From Cryptomeria japonica (Eukaryota; Streptophyta; Pinopsida; Cupressales; Cupressaceae): a stretch of DNA of 64,000 nucleotides. Below, in pieces: positions 34,554-45,467 of this stretch. Numbering within the stretch: position 1 is the first letter of the stretch; each line of letters opens with the position of its first letter. Both the position numbers and the translations under genes were made by a program. The DNA is taken from contig NC_081410.1 in the NCBI RefSeq assembly GCF_030272615.1, positions 259,147,533-259,211,532 on the forward strand. The letters are read 5' to 3'. Under the pieces are notes generated by a model. That model saw only the letters and a list, made by a program, of their open reading frames with translations. It was not told the origin of the DNA and did no database searches.

Positions 34554-36188
34554 ACATCTTTTCAAAACTATTCTTCCATCATTTCCTTCATCTATTTTGG
34601 GTTCTTATGTCCCAAAATTCAATTATCCTCCATATCTTCATCACTTCTCAAGTTGTGTACCAACACTCATCTTGAATACATTTCCATCTATCCTCGCACA
34701 AATCTTCAAACATTCTATCTATTATCCAACACATATTTTCTATCCTTCCATCCCTTTCATTCAACCCTTTGCATAAATTCATCATTTGTGAAATAGGCAT
34801 TTGTGTCATTTTGTCACATGCTTGCCCATGCTCGAATCTCACGTTCAGTCCTTTTCCTAGATATCTATTCATGATACACTTCAGAATCTGAGGTTGTTCC
34901 TCTTCAACATTATCTTTTGGTTGGGATACACACTCAATCCAGAAAAGAACCACTTATCATATCTTGAACCCGACATCTTTTTTACTACTATATCTCATAC
35001 ACTTAATCAATTTCTCTATATCATTGTGATCTCTTAGTCGAAGACATGGCTAGTGAAAAATCTAAAATCTTGCTTTAGTGCCACTGTAATTATCAAACCC
35101 ATGTAAGTTTCATTACTTACAAGACAATGCAATCAAAATAAGAAAAGAAAAAGACAATATCAAAAGATCCAAAGCATGATCAAAAAAAGAAATATCCAGA
35201 AAAGAAAAGAAATAAAATATCAAAAGTTTGGCTATGGGAAAATGCACGTAACTCCATCGGGGCTATGGATGCCTGGCTAGCAATGGAGCAATATTTGTGA
35301 TATTACAATGATAACCTCATTGGAGCTATGGATTATTTCTGGCAGCGAGGCTCTATCCAAGATGCTTTTGAAGTCATGATAACTCATGTAGCTAGCCACG
35401 TTGGATTCTAAAGATTACAATGATCATATGAGCTAGAATTAACCCAATTGCACACACATGGGTAATCAAAGACTAAGTACCTTGATCCAATTTGGGAATC
35501 TTCTTCCCTTTTGAGTCTACTTCCTAGTTTCTAGATATGTTTGGTTGAATTTATCAGAGGTTCTAAGTGTAGCTTGGGTCTCTATCTTTGAAAAGTTTAG
35601 GAACACTTATTCAGGTGGTGCTAAATATTGTGGCAATCTTACATATCACCTCTTTACAAATGGAGACATCTATACTTGGGGTCAAAGTTTCGTCCACTCT
35701 ACTCTTCATACCACATCTCCCATTATCCTTCCTCCAATATCCATTACCCTATCTAAATTCATCCAGTGCTATCTATGATCTTGCTTCATGCTAATCTATA
35801 CCATCTATCCTAACTATTCATTTCTTCCATCATCTATCACTATCTATGATCTTGTTTTTGCTATCCATATCCCCTTTTCCATCCTTAATCTTGATCAAAA
35901 CTAAGGACAAAAACATGATTTCAAAAAAATCTCTTGATGTGTCTCCTGATAAGCTACCTCCATCTTTCATCCATTCATCTTCAACTCAACAATTCATCCA
36001 TTCCTTGTCTTTCTATACATTGGGGAAACCAAATACATCTTTCTTCTAATCCAAAAAGCTCAAAAAATAAAAAATGTCCAAAAACTAAAAAAAAGAACAA
36101 AATTGAAAATCAAAGCATGAGCGCATGGCCCATCCATCAAATCAACAATAGGAAAACTATCAAATTCTGCAATCAAACTGAATAATCA
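34554..36188 (+). other. Element D internal region, no gene recognised
   Basis: Short frames exist on both strands without protein signatures. Polypyrimidine-rich, with scattered tatcatctat and ccatccttt text. Nothing further can be supported. Confidence 0.4.
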
Positions 36189-36480
36189 TCAATTATCAAA
36201 TCTATCAAATCAAATTGAAGCAACTTAAGTTATCAAATTATTTTTAAAAACCTATCAATCATGGTTTTCTATCAATCACTAAGTTCAATCAAAACTCTTC
36301 TAAGCTCTTGCATTAGAAACTAAATCAGTTTCTTAGAGCCAATCAAATCTATCAAATCAAACTGAATCAATCATCAATTATCAAATCTATCAAATCAAAT
36401 TGAAGCAACTTAAGCTATCAAATCATTTTTAAAAACGTATCAATCATGGTTTTCTATCAATCACTAAGTTCAATCAGAAC
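36189..36480 (+). repeat. Direct repeat pair in D, spacing about 185 bases
   Basis: About 105 bases beginning aattatcaaatctatcaaat occur at 36189-36296 and 36374-36480 with a handful of differences. Confidence 0.8.
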
Positions 36481-36489
36481 TTTGCTTAG

Positions 36490-36705
36490 AGCCAATCAAA
36501 TCAATGAATCAATCAATCAAGCAATCAAATAAATCAATCAATCAAATCAAATCAATCAATCAATCAATCAATCAAATCAAGCAATCAATCAATCAATCAA
36601 GTAATCAAATCAATCAATCAAGCAATCAAATCAATCAATCAAATCAATCTATCCAACAATATCAATCAATCGATCAATCAAATCAATCAATCAATCAAGT
36701 CCTTA
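36490..36705 (+). repeat. (AATC)n microsatellite tract
   Basis: Runs of aatc/aatca with occasional aagc interruptions. The frame across it (NQSINQ-type) is low complexity and is not called as a gene. Confidence 0.9.
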
Positions 36706-38910
36706 TTTCATCATACATGTGCATCAAACACATTAAATCTAATCATCAAAGTGATTTTTAGCTTTTGCACTTATCAAATACTACAATCAAATTGATCACA
36801 TGTCTTGTTAATCAATTTATCACTTGAAATCTATCAACATCAACGTGTCTTATACAGGGATAGGTACACTTGAAACCAGACAGATCGGTCTTACATGGGG
36901 TACTCACTCTTTGAAACCAGACATTCTTATCAATCATCAAACAAATCAAAACAATGACATAGATCAGTATGACTCCTGGATTCTATTCTAGGTAGTCTTA
37001 TCTTTATCAATTGATGGCAGGACATGTTTCATCTCTCAAAAATCAGGAAAGACAAAAAAATCAAAAAAATAAATCAAAATGTGCAATAAAAACAAGTGGT
37101 TAAAACCTAGTAAACAGATGCTATCTAAAAAGTGAGTTCCTCCATCTATGAGATCTCTTTGCGCACCTATCCACTCCATCCTATCGCATCTATCGCTTTC
37201 GTCTATCATAGTTTATCTATTTCGTCTTTAGCATCCATTTTCTTTAAACCATTTAGAAAGAAATATGCAGCTTACCAATAGTTATCAATTTTTGACATAC
37301 TTGTCGTAGTCACTGTCTTAGATTTTATTAGAATCAATCAATCTGCATTTGTATCCCTCCATGGTTTGGATCTTGATCAATTCATATATCCATAATAAAT
37401 TTTTGTTTCCACTAGGGGCAAAATCCTAATTCCTTTTGAATCTTTGAAAATTCAAAACATTCGGAAGACATAAAATAAAAACCAAAAACACCTAGGGGTT
37501 TGAAATAGATAACGAGCAACAAAGCAACAAAAAAATAAAGGCATTACATCAACAACTGAATCATGCAAATTAGAAACCGAAGAATCAACTAACAAGTAAT
37601 ACGAGACTATTAAAGATCATTCATCAAAGATGATTATATCAGTTAATGACCATAAGAACATGTGAATGACATACAAGATTCATTGTTTATATCTGGATTT
37701 TATTGCTAATCATGTACTCTATGCAACTCAAGGATGTCCATGACTAGAGAAGCTACGATGGGGCATGATTATTTTCTTTGATTGTTGTCTGTGGTTTATC
37801 TCTTACTATGGTATGAACTTGTCTCAGGATATGATCAACAAAAGATCAAGGAGGATGTTCCAAGTCATGCATGAAAGGAGATACTCCTTGTCTGTTCTGC
37901 AAGCAATACTTAGGTCAACTTGATCCATTATATCAAGCTACTTGTATTAACTTGCTATATCAAAATCCATGTAAGGAATACTCTGGTCATCTTGAATCAT
38001 TATGTCAAGTTGCTTGTATTTGCTTACAACATTCTAAAGCTCAATGATGAAATCAAGCACTGTTACAAGATCGCATATGAAGAATGGTAGTACAATTTTT
38101 AGTTAGATCATTTCATTAGCTCATTATTCGTCTGCATTATAAGCATTCATTTTGTCAGTTGCATTATAAGCATATCATTTCATTAACAGATCAATGGTCA
38201 TAAATAAAGATTGAGTATACTTGGACAAACAAAAACAATTTGCATTTAATCATTATAGGTGCATTCATTTCTTAGAATCATTTTAATCATTATTCATTTT
38301 ATTTAGTTGCATTTTATCATTGCATTAATTTACATTCAAATTATGTGCATTTCATTTATCATGTAGTGTATCATCATTATTATTTGCATTATCATTTTAT
38401 AACAATCATTTAGTTGCATCTTTGCACTTAGATTCATAATCATCATAAACATTACATAAAAACTCAAAAACATTTCATATAGATCATTTGCATCATCATC
38501 AAAACAAAATCAATCATTCATTTGCAGTCCATATAAATTATTACATTTGCATCATTTAAGATATTAATCATTTTCATTTGCATCCAAGGTCATCAAAATA
38601 AAAAATCAACAAAAGCATTTATCATTGCATCATCATCAAATAGAGTAACATGCATATAAAAATCATCATCATATACAGTCCATTTTTTCATATAGATCAT
38701 CATAAAACAATAAAAGTCCAAGTATACAATGATATCAAATAAACAATACAAGTGCCTCATCAATATAAATCAAGTCAAGAATCATGACTGCCTCTCGAGC
38801 CTATGGGTCTAACACCTAGATCATATGCAACACATTCACTAGCATCATCATCTAATGGAATAATTCTTCAATTTAATATCTTCATCATTCATTCAACTAT
38901 CATCTATCAA
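36706..38910 (+). other. Element D internal region, non-coding
   Basis: No gene. At about 36848-36930 there are two diverged copies of the tcttatac..g..gaaaccagac motif that is tandemly repeated at 38911. 38100-38700 is rich in catttgcatcat-like text. Confidence 0.4.
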
Positions 38911-39120
38911 GTCTTATACAGGATGTATCTTTCCTGAAACCAGATGTTTTGATCATTTAGCATGTCTTATACAAGATGTATCTTTCCTGATACTAGACAT
39001 TTTGATCATCTATCATGTCTTATACAAGATGTATCTTTCCTGAAACCAGACATTTTGATTATCTTTTGTCTTATACGGGATGTGTACTTCCTGAAACCAA
39101 ACTTGATCTCAATCCAATCA
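38911..39120 (+). repeat. About four tandem units of 51-53 bp
   Basis: Unit starts at 38911, 38964, 39017 and 39068. The shared core is gtcttatacaagatgtatc then tttcctgaaaccagacattttgat. It lies 250 bases before the polypurine tract of D. Confidence 0.85.
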
Positions 39121-39352
39121 ATCTTATCAATCTGCAATCTATTCACTCATCTATCTTTCATATATCATTCTTCTTCTATCAAGAGATCATCCATGCCTTT
39201 AATGCACAAACAATCTCTCGAGGGGGCATCATCATCAAATCAATATCCAAAAATCAGTATCAAGGGCACACAATCAGGGTTTTCAATCTTCATCAGACGC
39301 ATTATCGAGACTTGATTTAATCTTTGAAACAATGTTGTCTCGACATCATTTC

Positions 39353-39366
39353 AAAGAGGGGCAAAA
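39353..39366 (+). promoter_or_regulatory. Polypurine tract of element D
   Basis: aaagaggggcaaaa directly abuts the TG of the 3' LTR at 39367. Confidence 0.8.
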
Positions 39367-40448
39367 TGTATACACATAAAAATTGGCTATGAGCAATTAA
39401 ATAAATATTTTATATTTATTTAATAATTATTCTTCTATTAAATAGTTAATTTGAAAAGATTAATTTATTTAATTCATTTTCATGTCTTTCTATTAATTAA
39501 TATTTTATTAATTAATTCATTTATCCTATTCTTCTAATTAATTAAATATCTAATATTTAATTATTCTCCTATCCTATAGTCTCAAATATTAAATAATTCC
39601 TAAATTATTTAATCTTTCTTATCCAACTCACCCTCCATCTCCACTTCATCTTCCCTTTCCCAACTCATCAAACATGTGGCTAAGGAAATTAATATTTCTT
39701 AATATTAATTCATCATTTATCTCCAACCTCCAAACTTAATGAAAATTGTGTACGTACACATATTTCATAACCATTTCCTATATTCTCTCCAACACCCCCT
39801 ACATCTTAGGAAGGACTTGAGTCAACTTGTCCTATCATGCCTAAATTTCCTCCAACCATCCCTAGATTCCCTCAATCAGCAACCCAGTCAAGGTGAGATG
39901 AGTGACACTTGTCTTCTCCTTCCCCCTTTCTCTCAACCTTCACCTTTGCTCACAGCCATCCAAATCTGTAGATCTGGTCATGACCGTTGATCTAAGCCAC
40001 ATCATCTCATCCTCTCAAAGTCTATAAAATCAAGAGCTTTAGTTGAGAGAGAGTTAGTCTTTAAATCAATCATATGCATCCGTGAGTTTTTGAAGAAAAT
40101 AGCAAATAGCAATTATCATATAATATCATTTAGCATAATCATTTTAGCATAATCATGTAGTATTGCATATCATAGTATCAGTTAACTACAAGTTAGCAGT
40201 CCATTCTTCATATGCCATCTTGGAAGCCATCAGTGCATTGTTTGAGAGCACACCATCTGCAACCAAGAATAGTGGAGTTAGGACACAATGAGACATAAGC
40301 CATGAATGTAAAATAATGTTTTATTTTAGTATATATTTCATGTAGTTTCATTGGTTGAATTTGGATTTCCTGTATACATTTCCATTTGTATTTTGTGAAA
40401 CTAACTTATTATAGGTAGCATTCTGAGGATGAAATTCAAGCTCACATA
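39367..40448 (+). repeat. Element D 3' LTR
   Basis: 1082 bases, direct repeat of 30262-31354. It ends ctcacata where the 5' LTR has ctcacaca, a C-to-T change of the terminal CA. Target duplication gatat follows. Confidence 0.9.
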
Positions 40449-40453
40449 GATAT

Positions 40454-40930
40454 AATTGTGGAAGGGGCTCCAAATATGGTCATAATCCCTTCAAGGAATT
40501 GAACTGCTGAATTTTTAGTTACATATTTCAAAGCCACTTCCTTTGTCCACCTTGTGAAATAGTCTGTGGCTGCCAAAATCCACTTGTGGCCTACATTGGA
40601 TACTGGATTGATAGGGTCGATGAAATCAAGCCCCCATTATGCAAAAGGTTGATCAACAGAGATGGGATGAAGGGGCAAGGATTCCAATCTCTGTTTTCCT
40701 GCAAAGAGTGCACACTCCTTGCAACTCCTAACCCACTTGTGAGCATCATCAAATAGAGAAGGCCAATAATAGCCTGCCCTTATGATTTTCATAGTTTTGG
40801 TCCTTGCTAAGAAATGGCCACCTGAGGGCCCATTATGAAATTCCTCTAGTAGTCTATTGGTATGATCTCTCTGGATGCACCTTAGAAGGACACCATTTAG
40901 GTCCCTTTTGAATAAAACCCCACCCACCAA
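40454..40930 (-). pseudogene. Element E integrase, zinc-binding domain and start of core
   Basis: On the minus strand 40930-40637 encodes an H2C2 integrase zinc-binding domain (H..GPSGGH, then GYYWPSLFDDA, then C-X2-C in SCKECALF). The frame then passes into the core: DFIDPINP, GHKWILAATDYFTRWTKEVAL (with the first catalytic Asp in TDYF) and FLEGIM..FGAPSTI. It stops at the insertion point of D, just before the SDN segment that resumes at 30256. The insertion therefore separates the first catalytic Asp from the second. A stop lies near the junction of the two domains. Confidence 0.85.
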
Positions 40931-40959
40931 GACGTAGGGGATGGATTAAAATTTGAGAT

Positions 40960-41558
40960 GCCTCCTCTTGGTTCTATCAAAGTGAAAATGATAGGTACCA
41001 TCCTTTAAGAAGGAAGACATAACTTCCAACCAACCGGTTTATGCATCTCCTTGGTTATCAACCTATTCTTCTTCCTGCACCAAGAGGGAGAACTCTTAAT
41101 TTTCCTCAAAAGATGAATTGAACTGCTCATAGAGTCCTCTTACCCTTACTAACCTGGTAATTTTGATGTCAAGGTCATACTCCATGACCTTAGTGATCCA
41201 TCCAGCTCTCTTCTCACCAATATCCTTATTGAGAAGAAAATATTTCACACTGGCATGTGGGACTAAGAGCTAGACTCGATTGTTTGAGAGAATGTGTCTG
41301 AACTTTTTTAGTGCTCTCACAAATGTGATGACTTGTTTTTCCACATAGCTATACCTAAGTTCATAGTCTTTTAGGCCTTCACTGAAAAAATCTATGGGTT
41401 TCTCCAATCCTTCCTAATTTAACTGTGTTAGGACAATAGATATACTTGCATCTCCTCCCAATGTATAAAGGATGAAATCCTTCTCATAGTTGGGATTTAC
41501 AAAGGTAGGAGCCTAAGCAATGGCCTACTTGATCTAATCAAAGCCTTCCTTCCCTTCA
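40960..41558 (-). pseudogene. Element E native RNase H and connection domain
   Basis: Minus-strand translation gives the RNase H-like part that normally follows RT in Ty3/gypsy: YEKDFILYTLGGDAS, IDFFSEGLKDYELRYSYVEKQVITFVRALKKFRHIL, then KYFLLNKDIGEKRAGWITKVMEYDLDIKIT. Several stops interrupt it. The catalytic Asp of the LYTDAS-type motif is displaced (LYTLGGDAS), so the domain is degenerate. Confidence 0.75.
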
Positions 41559-42330
41559 CTAGTCCATTTGAAGGGTAAATCTTTCTTTAGCATGGATGTG
41601 AGGCTTAACCAAAGCTACAAGGTTTGGGATAAACCTTTTGACAAAGTTGATTCTTCCAAGGAAGCTTTGAAGTCCTTTCTTGTGATGTGGAAGTGGAAGA
41701 GACACAATGGCTTCCACTCTCTCTGGGTCTATGGCTAAACCATCTTTGGATACAATTTGTCCAATTATTTTACCCTCATTAGTGGAAAATCCACACTTGT
41801 TGGGGTTAAAGGACACACCATATTCCCTACACTTTTTGAAAAATTTCTCCAGATGAGAAAAATGGTATGTCGCATTCTTGGAGTATACAATAATATTATC
41901 AAGGTATACTAGTACAAATTCTGCTAATACTCCCTTAAAAGCCATATCCATGGCTCTTTGAAAAGTTGCACCTGCATTTATTAGTCCAAATGGCATTTTA
42001 CAATAGGAATAGGTACCTCACTTAGTATTAAATGCATTCTTAAATTCGTTTGATTCTTGGAATAGGATCTGATTATTTCCTGAACAAATTTTAGCCATTC
42101 TTCTTCCTAACTAGAACAAGATTGGCTACCCAAAAAGAATGCTTCATTGGAAAAATAATATTATATTCTATAAGCTTGGATAACTCATTTCTTGTCAAAG
42201 GCTCAATTTTGGGGTTTATGGGTCTTTTCTTTTGTCTAACTAGCTTTGTATTAGGATCTAACTTGATGGTATGTTGAGCTAAGCTAGGGTCAAACCCCTT
42301 TAGATCCTTATATGTAAAAGAAAAAATATC
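41559..42330 (-). pseudogene. Element E reverse transcriptase
   Basis: The N-terminal RT part is readable at 42330-42110 (IKLDP..KLVRQKKRPINPKIEPLTRNELSKLI, then WVANLVLVRKKNG). The C-terminal part is 41996-41559: MPFGLINAGATFQRAMD, VYLDNIIVYS, HLEKFF, NPNKCGFS, GLAIDPERVEAI and LQSFLGRINFVKRFI. Between them (about 42110-42000) the segment holding the first catalytic Asp is missing or shifted. The YxDD box reads YLDN. Non-functional. Confidence 0.85.
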
Positions 42331-42626
42331 TTATACTTGTGACAAAGATGGAAAAAAGTACCTTGATCACTTTGGGAACATACCTTTCCCAAGTTGAGAG
42401 CTCTCCCATTAGATATGGAGACTGATCTATAGTCTCCCTTTTTCGTGGCCAGGTTCATTGCTCTCCCTTTCATCTAATCATCAGTGTTGAAGATCCCCTC
42501 CAAGGTGATTAATCCCTTGGGTAGCTTGTTTGAGCTTAGCTGCATGATTTGATCCCCATACTAGTCATGCAACATGACCTACTTCTTATGTGAGAACTCT
42601 GCTTCATCTTGCAGGAAGCTCACAAT

Positions 42627-43130
42627 CTACCAATCTGATTCGAAGACTTGCCAATTCACCTGCTTATCAGGCATTGGTGGTCTCACCAAAATTCTGATCT
42701 GTTGTTCTTTCTCTATTGCAATATGAGATGGAATGTCATGTTGAGCACCAATTGTTGCCAATTGGTCAACATGTTTATTGTGATTTCTAGGGACACTATA
42801 AATACTGAAGGCCTCAAATCCTTCAATCAGGTCCCATGCTCTATGCTTGTAGGACATGAGAAGCTTGTTCTTGGTGGTGCTCTGAGCTCTGACCTGATTT
42901 ACAACCAACTTACTGTCTCCATGCACCCTCAAAGATTTTATCCTTCTCCTCTGTGTTGTTTGGAAACCCAAAATCAAAGCTTTATACTCAACTACATTGT
43001 TAGTGCAACTAAACTCAAGTCTGAAAGAAAAGAAATATTTCTCCCCCTTGGGAGAGATCAGTAATACACCAACACCCATACCATTTTTGTTCCTTGAACC
43101 ATCAAAGAACATGTCCCATACCCCCTGCAT
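42627..43130 (-). pseudogene. Element E RNase H-like domain located upstream of RT
   Basis: 167 codons open on the minus strand. It matches the plant/archaeal-type RNase H found in Tat-lineage elements, with all four acidic residues visible: D10 (FFDGSRNKNG), E48 (CTNNVVEYKAL), D72 (VHGDSKLVVNQV) and D122 (PRNHNKHVDQLA). The C-terminus ends in the RP..PDKQVNWQVFESD linker. In element order it lies between protease and RT, whereas the native RNase H is after RT at 40960-41558. The codons flanking it contain stops, so it is a fragment of the dead polyprotein, although the domain itself is uninterrupted. Confidence 0.8.
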
Positions 43131-43229
43131 ATCATTGTCTTCCTTTGAAAGATTGGGAATGGGGGTGTCTTCTTCATGTATACAATATATACCTAGGCCG
43201 GTATTATTGACCTCATCAACGGGGTCAAA

Positions 43230-43760
43230 CTAAAATGCATTTTCCCACTCATCAATTAGGCAATCAGGAACCTCATCCAACTGAGTTGCATGCTCTCTTA
43301 CTAAAATTTCTTCTTTCTCCTCATGGAGAGTACAATTCATGTTGATAGGACTTGAGGTATAGGGCTGTATATGATCATTGGTAATAGGTTCAACCCTAAT
43401 GGTTACTTTGGTACCATATCTTGTCCTAAACATGTGAGACTAGTCAGAAGATAGGTAGCCACCTATCTTGGCAGTGAATTCCCTAGATTAAAAAATGGAA
43501 AAATAAGCAGGGAGGTCAATCACTCAGATGTCTTGCAACACACTACAACCTAGGCAGGCATGCAAGGTTAGATTTAAATCTTTAATGACTCCCATAGTAT
43601 GAACTTATGTTCCATCAAGCTGCACCACCCCTCTTGTTATAGGTTCATACTTGATACCTAGGCAGTCAGCTATCCCTTTTGGCAAAACTAAACTACTAGA
43701 CCCACTATTTATCCTGCAATTATGAACAAGTTTATCTCCTATGATTAGTGACAGATAAAA
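43230..43760 (-). pseudogene. Element E aspartic protease and following linker
   Basis: Minus-strand translation gives LIIGDKLVHNCRINSGSSSLVLPKGIADCLGIKYEPITRG, VQLDG, MGVIKDLNLTLHACLG, FTAKIGGYLSSD and MFRTRYGTKVTIRVEP. This is a retropepsin whose D-S-G motif reads N-S-G, probably a G-to-A change. Stops occur at least at the VQLDG-T and VLQDI positions. The downstream linker (43433-43230) is acidic and open. Confidence 0.7.
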
Positions 43761-44071
43761 TGGGGAGTCTTACTGATTTTATTTGAACTCTCTACATCCA
43801 AAGGTTGCACCAAGCTCGTGGAGGTTGAAGAATTGCAACCTTGACTGGTACCTTTTACAATATCCATCCCCTTTAGGGCTTCCTGAAGTAGGTCTCTTTG
43901 AGATGGGATAGTCAAAGCATCCCCCATAGATACATTGAGGGTGGCCCTCTTCATCTGTTCAACAATATTAAAGGGGATGGCAACCTTAGCAAGGACCTTC
44001 GTAGCGACTAGGTCTGATTTTGGTGTGATAGGAACCTTAGGTGGCTCTCCCTCCTTGATATTTTGTGTCAA
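43745..44071 (-). pseudogene. Element E linker between gag and protease
   Basis: 108 codons, Lys/Pro/Ser-rich, joining the gag C-terminus to the protease region. It contains KVAIPFNIVEQMKRATLNVSMGDALTIPSQRDLLQEALKG. I recall similar linkers in Tat-type polyproteins, but no catalytic function can be assigned. Confidence 0.5.
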
Positions 44072-44499
44072 GTCTCACTCTTTTTTTGGAGAAGTCACCT
44101 TATCAAATAACTTTGGCATTGAAGATTGTAGGACATGTTGTAAAGCCTCCTGCCAATTCATGAAAGTTGCATCCCCCTGTGGATGGCTAGAATAGTTAAT
44201 AAATTATTGTTGCCCTAATGTTGTTGGCTCCTCTTGTGCTACTAGGGTCTAAGAAAAATCACCATTCTGACATGAGCTTTGATTGTGTAGTTGATTGCAT
44301 GGGACACACCAATCTTGTTCCTGACCAATTCGTTTCCATATCGTTGCAATTTTTGGCTCATTTTTTGCATCTCCAAACTCTTGGATTTCAAAAACTGGAG
44401 GGGGTCAAAGTGTAAGCAAATGGCTTGAAGAGGTCATTGGTATTGGTGTTAAAATAGGGTGTTGGGTAGGAGCCTCTAAAGATAAGGGCATTGGAGGCC

Positions 44500-45110
44500 T
44501 AGGAGACAACTTTTCTGCCTATATTAAGCAATTTTTTTCCCTTATGGCAATCTCATAAGCTAATAGGAGATTATTTCCTCCCATATTTTGAATCATTGTA
44601 GCTATGTCACTATTCAAAGCCTTAAGAAAATATAGAAAAGGATGAAGGATTTAATAATGATGGGATTCTATCCCATGTCTTTTGAAATCTATAGTTGAAA
44701 TCACCCATGAACTCATGGGGTGCTCTTTTGATTGTAATTAGTTTCTCCATAAGTCACAGATGGTCACTTTTGTCCTCAAAATGTTTGCACAACTTCTCCC
44801 CTAGCTCATCTCAATTATGAATGGAGTTAGGAGCTAGTCCTTTATACCATTGAAGGGCCTTTCCTTTGAATGAGGAAGAAAGAAGCCTTACTACTACATT
44901 ATCTTCAGTGACCTCAAACATTGTGCAGATACATGACACATCCTGGATATGTTCTTTAGGGGATGTAGATGTTTCTCCATTAAAAAATAGTACAACCTTC
45001 AAGGCTGCTACTGGAATGCCATTATTTTGAGGTAGGACTAAGGGACTTCCACCATTAAAGGTGACAAAGGTATGTTCTCTTGGGACCACAATTGCAAATA
45101 AGGGTCTGTT
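44500..45110 (-). pseudogene. Element E gag
   Basis: The minus-strand capsid domain begins in the open frame 45089-44811 (VLFFNGETSTSPKEHIQDVSCICTMFEVTEDNVVVRLLSSSFKGKALQWYKGL). It continues, broken by stops and a shift, with ELGEKLCKHFEDKSDHL, APHEFMGDFNYRFQKTWDRIPSLL and then IQNMGGNNLLLAYEIAIREKN in another frame. It has the Retrotrans_gag arrangement. No zinc knuckle was found. Confidence 0.75.
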
Positions 45111-45444
45111 AATATGGATGGTAGGGCCTTTAGGCTATGCTAATCTTGTAATAGGAGGGGTAGACTAGGACCTTAGGGGTGTGGATGTTTTTCTGCTTGG
45201 GTTCCCCTAACAGGTGATAAAGAATGTCTACCTCTTCTTCTCCTATAATTAGAATAAAAGAGCTTAATGAATTGAAAAATACCTCTAGATGATGATCTAG
45301 TGTTTCTTCTTGGCATAAAGCTGCAATTGGTATCACCGAGAGTTTGAATTTGTTCCTTAGAGTCACCAAGTGCTTGATTGATTGCCTCCAAAGGCTAAAT
45401 TGCTTAGAAACAACACTGAATCCTCAACAAGTATGTTGAAATTA

Positions 45445-45465
45445 GTCCCACCGGGCATGACAAAA
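45445..45465 (-). promoter_or_regulatory. Primer-binding-site-like sequence of element E
   Basis: Minus strand TTTTTGTCATGCCCGGTGGGAC type sequence, two bases inside the LTR end at 45468. The spacing fits minus-strand priming. The tRNA is not assigned. Confidence 0.5.
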
Positions 45466-45467
45466 AT

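Larger units (their letters stand above)
30262..40448 (+). mobile_element. Element D: large LTR retrotransposon derivative without pol
   Basis: 10187 bases flanked by exact 5-bp duplications gatat (30257-30261 and 40449-40453). LTRs 30262-31354 and 39367-40448, primer-binding site 31359-31376, polypurine tract 39353-39366. The 8-kb internal region holds only repeats and one repeat-bearing ORF. No gag, protease, RT or integrase motif was seen, which fits a LARD-type non-autonomous element. It lies inside the integrase core of E. Confidence 0.9.

Noticed and set aside
36504-36761. NQSINQ-type ORF
   Set aside because: Translation of an (AATC)n microsatellite.
42648-43233. Plus-strand ORFs over the RNase H domain of E
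   Set aside because: The minus strand carries clear D-E-D-D RNase H motifs. The plus-strand frames are shadows.
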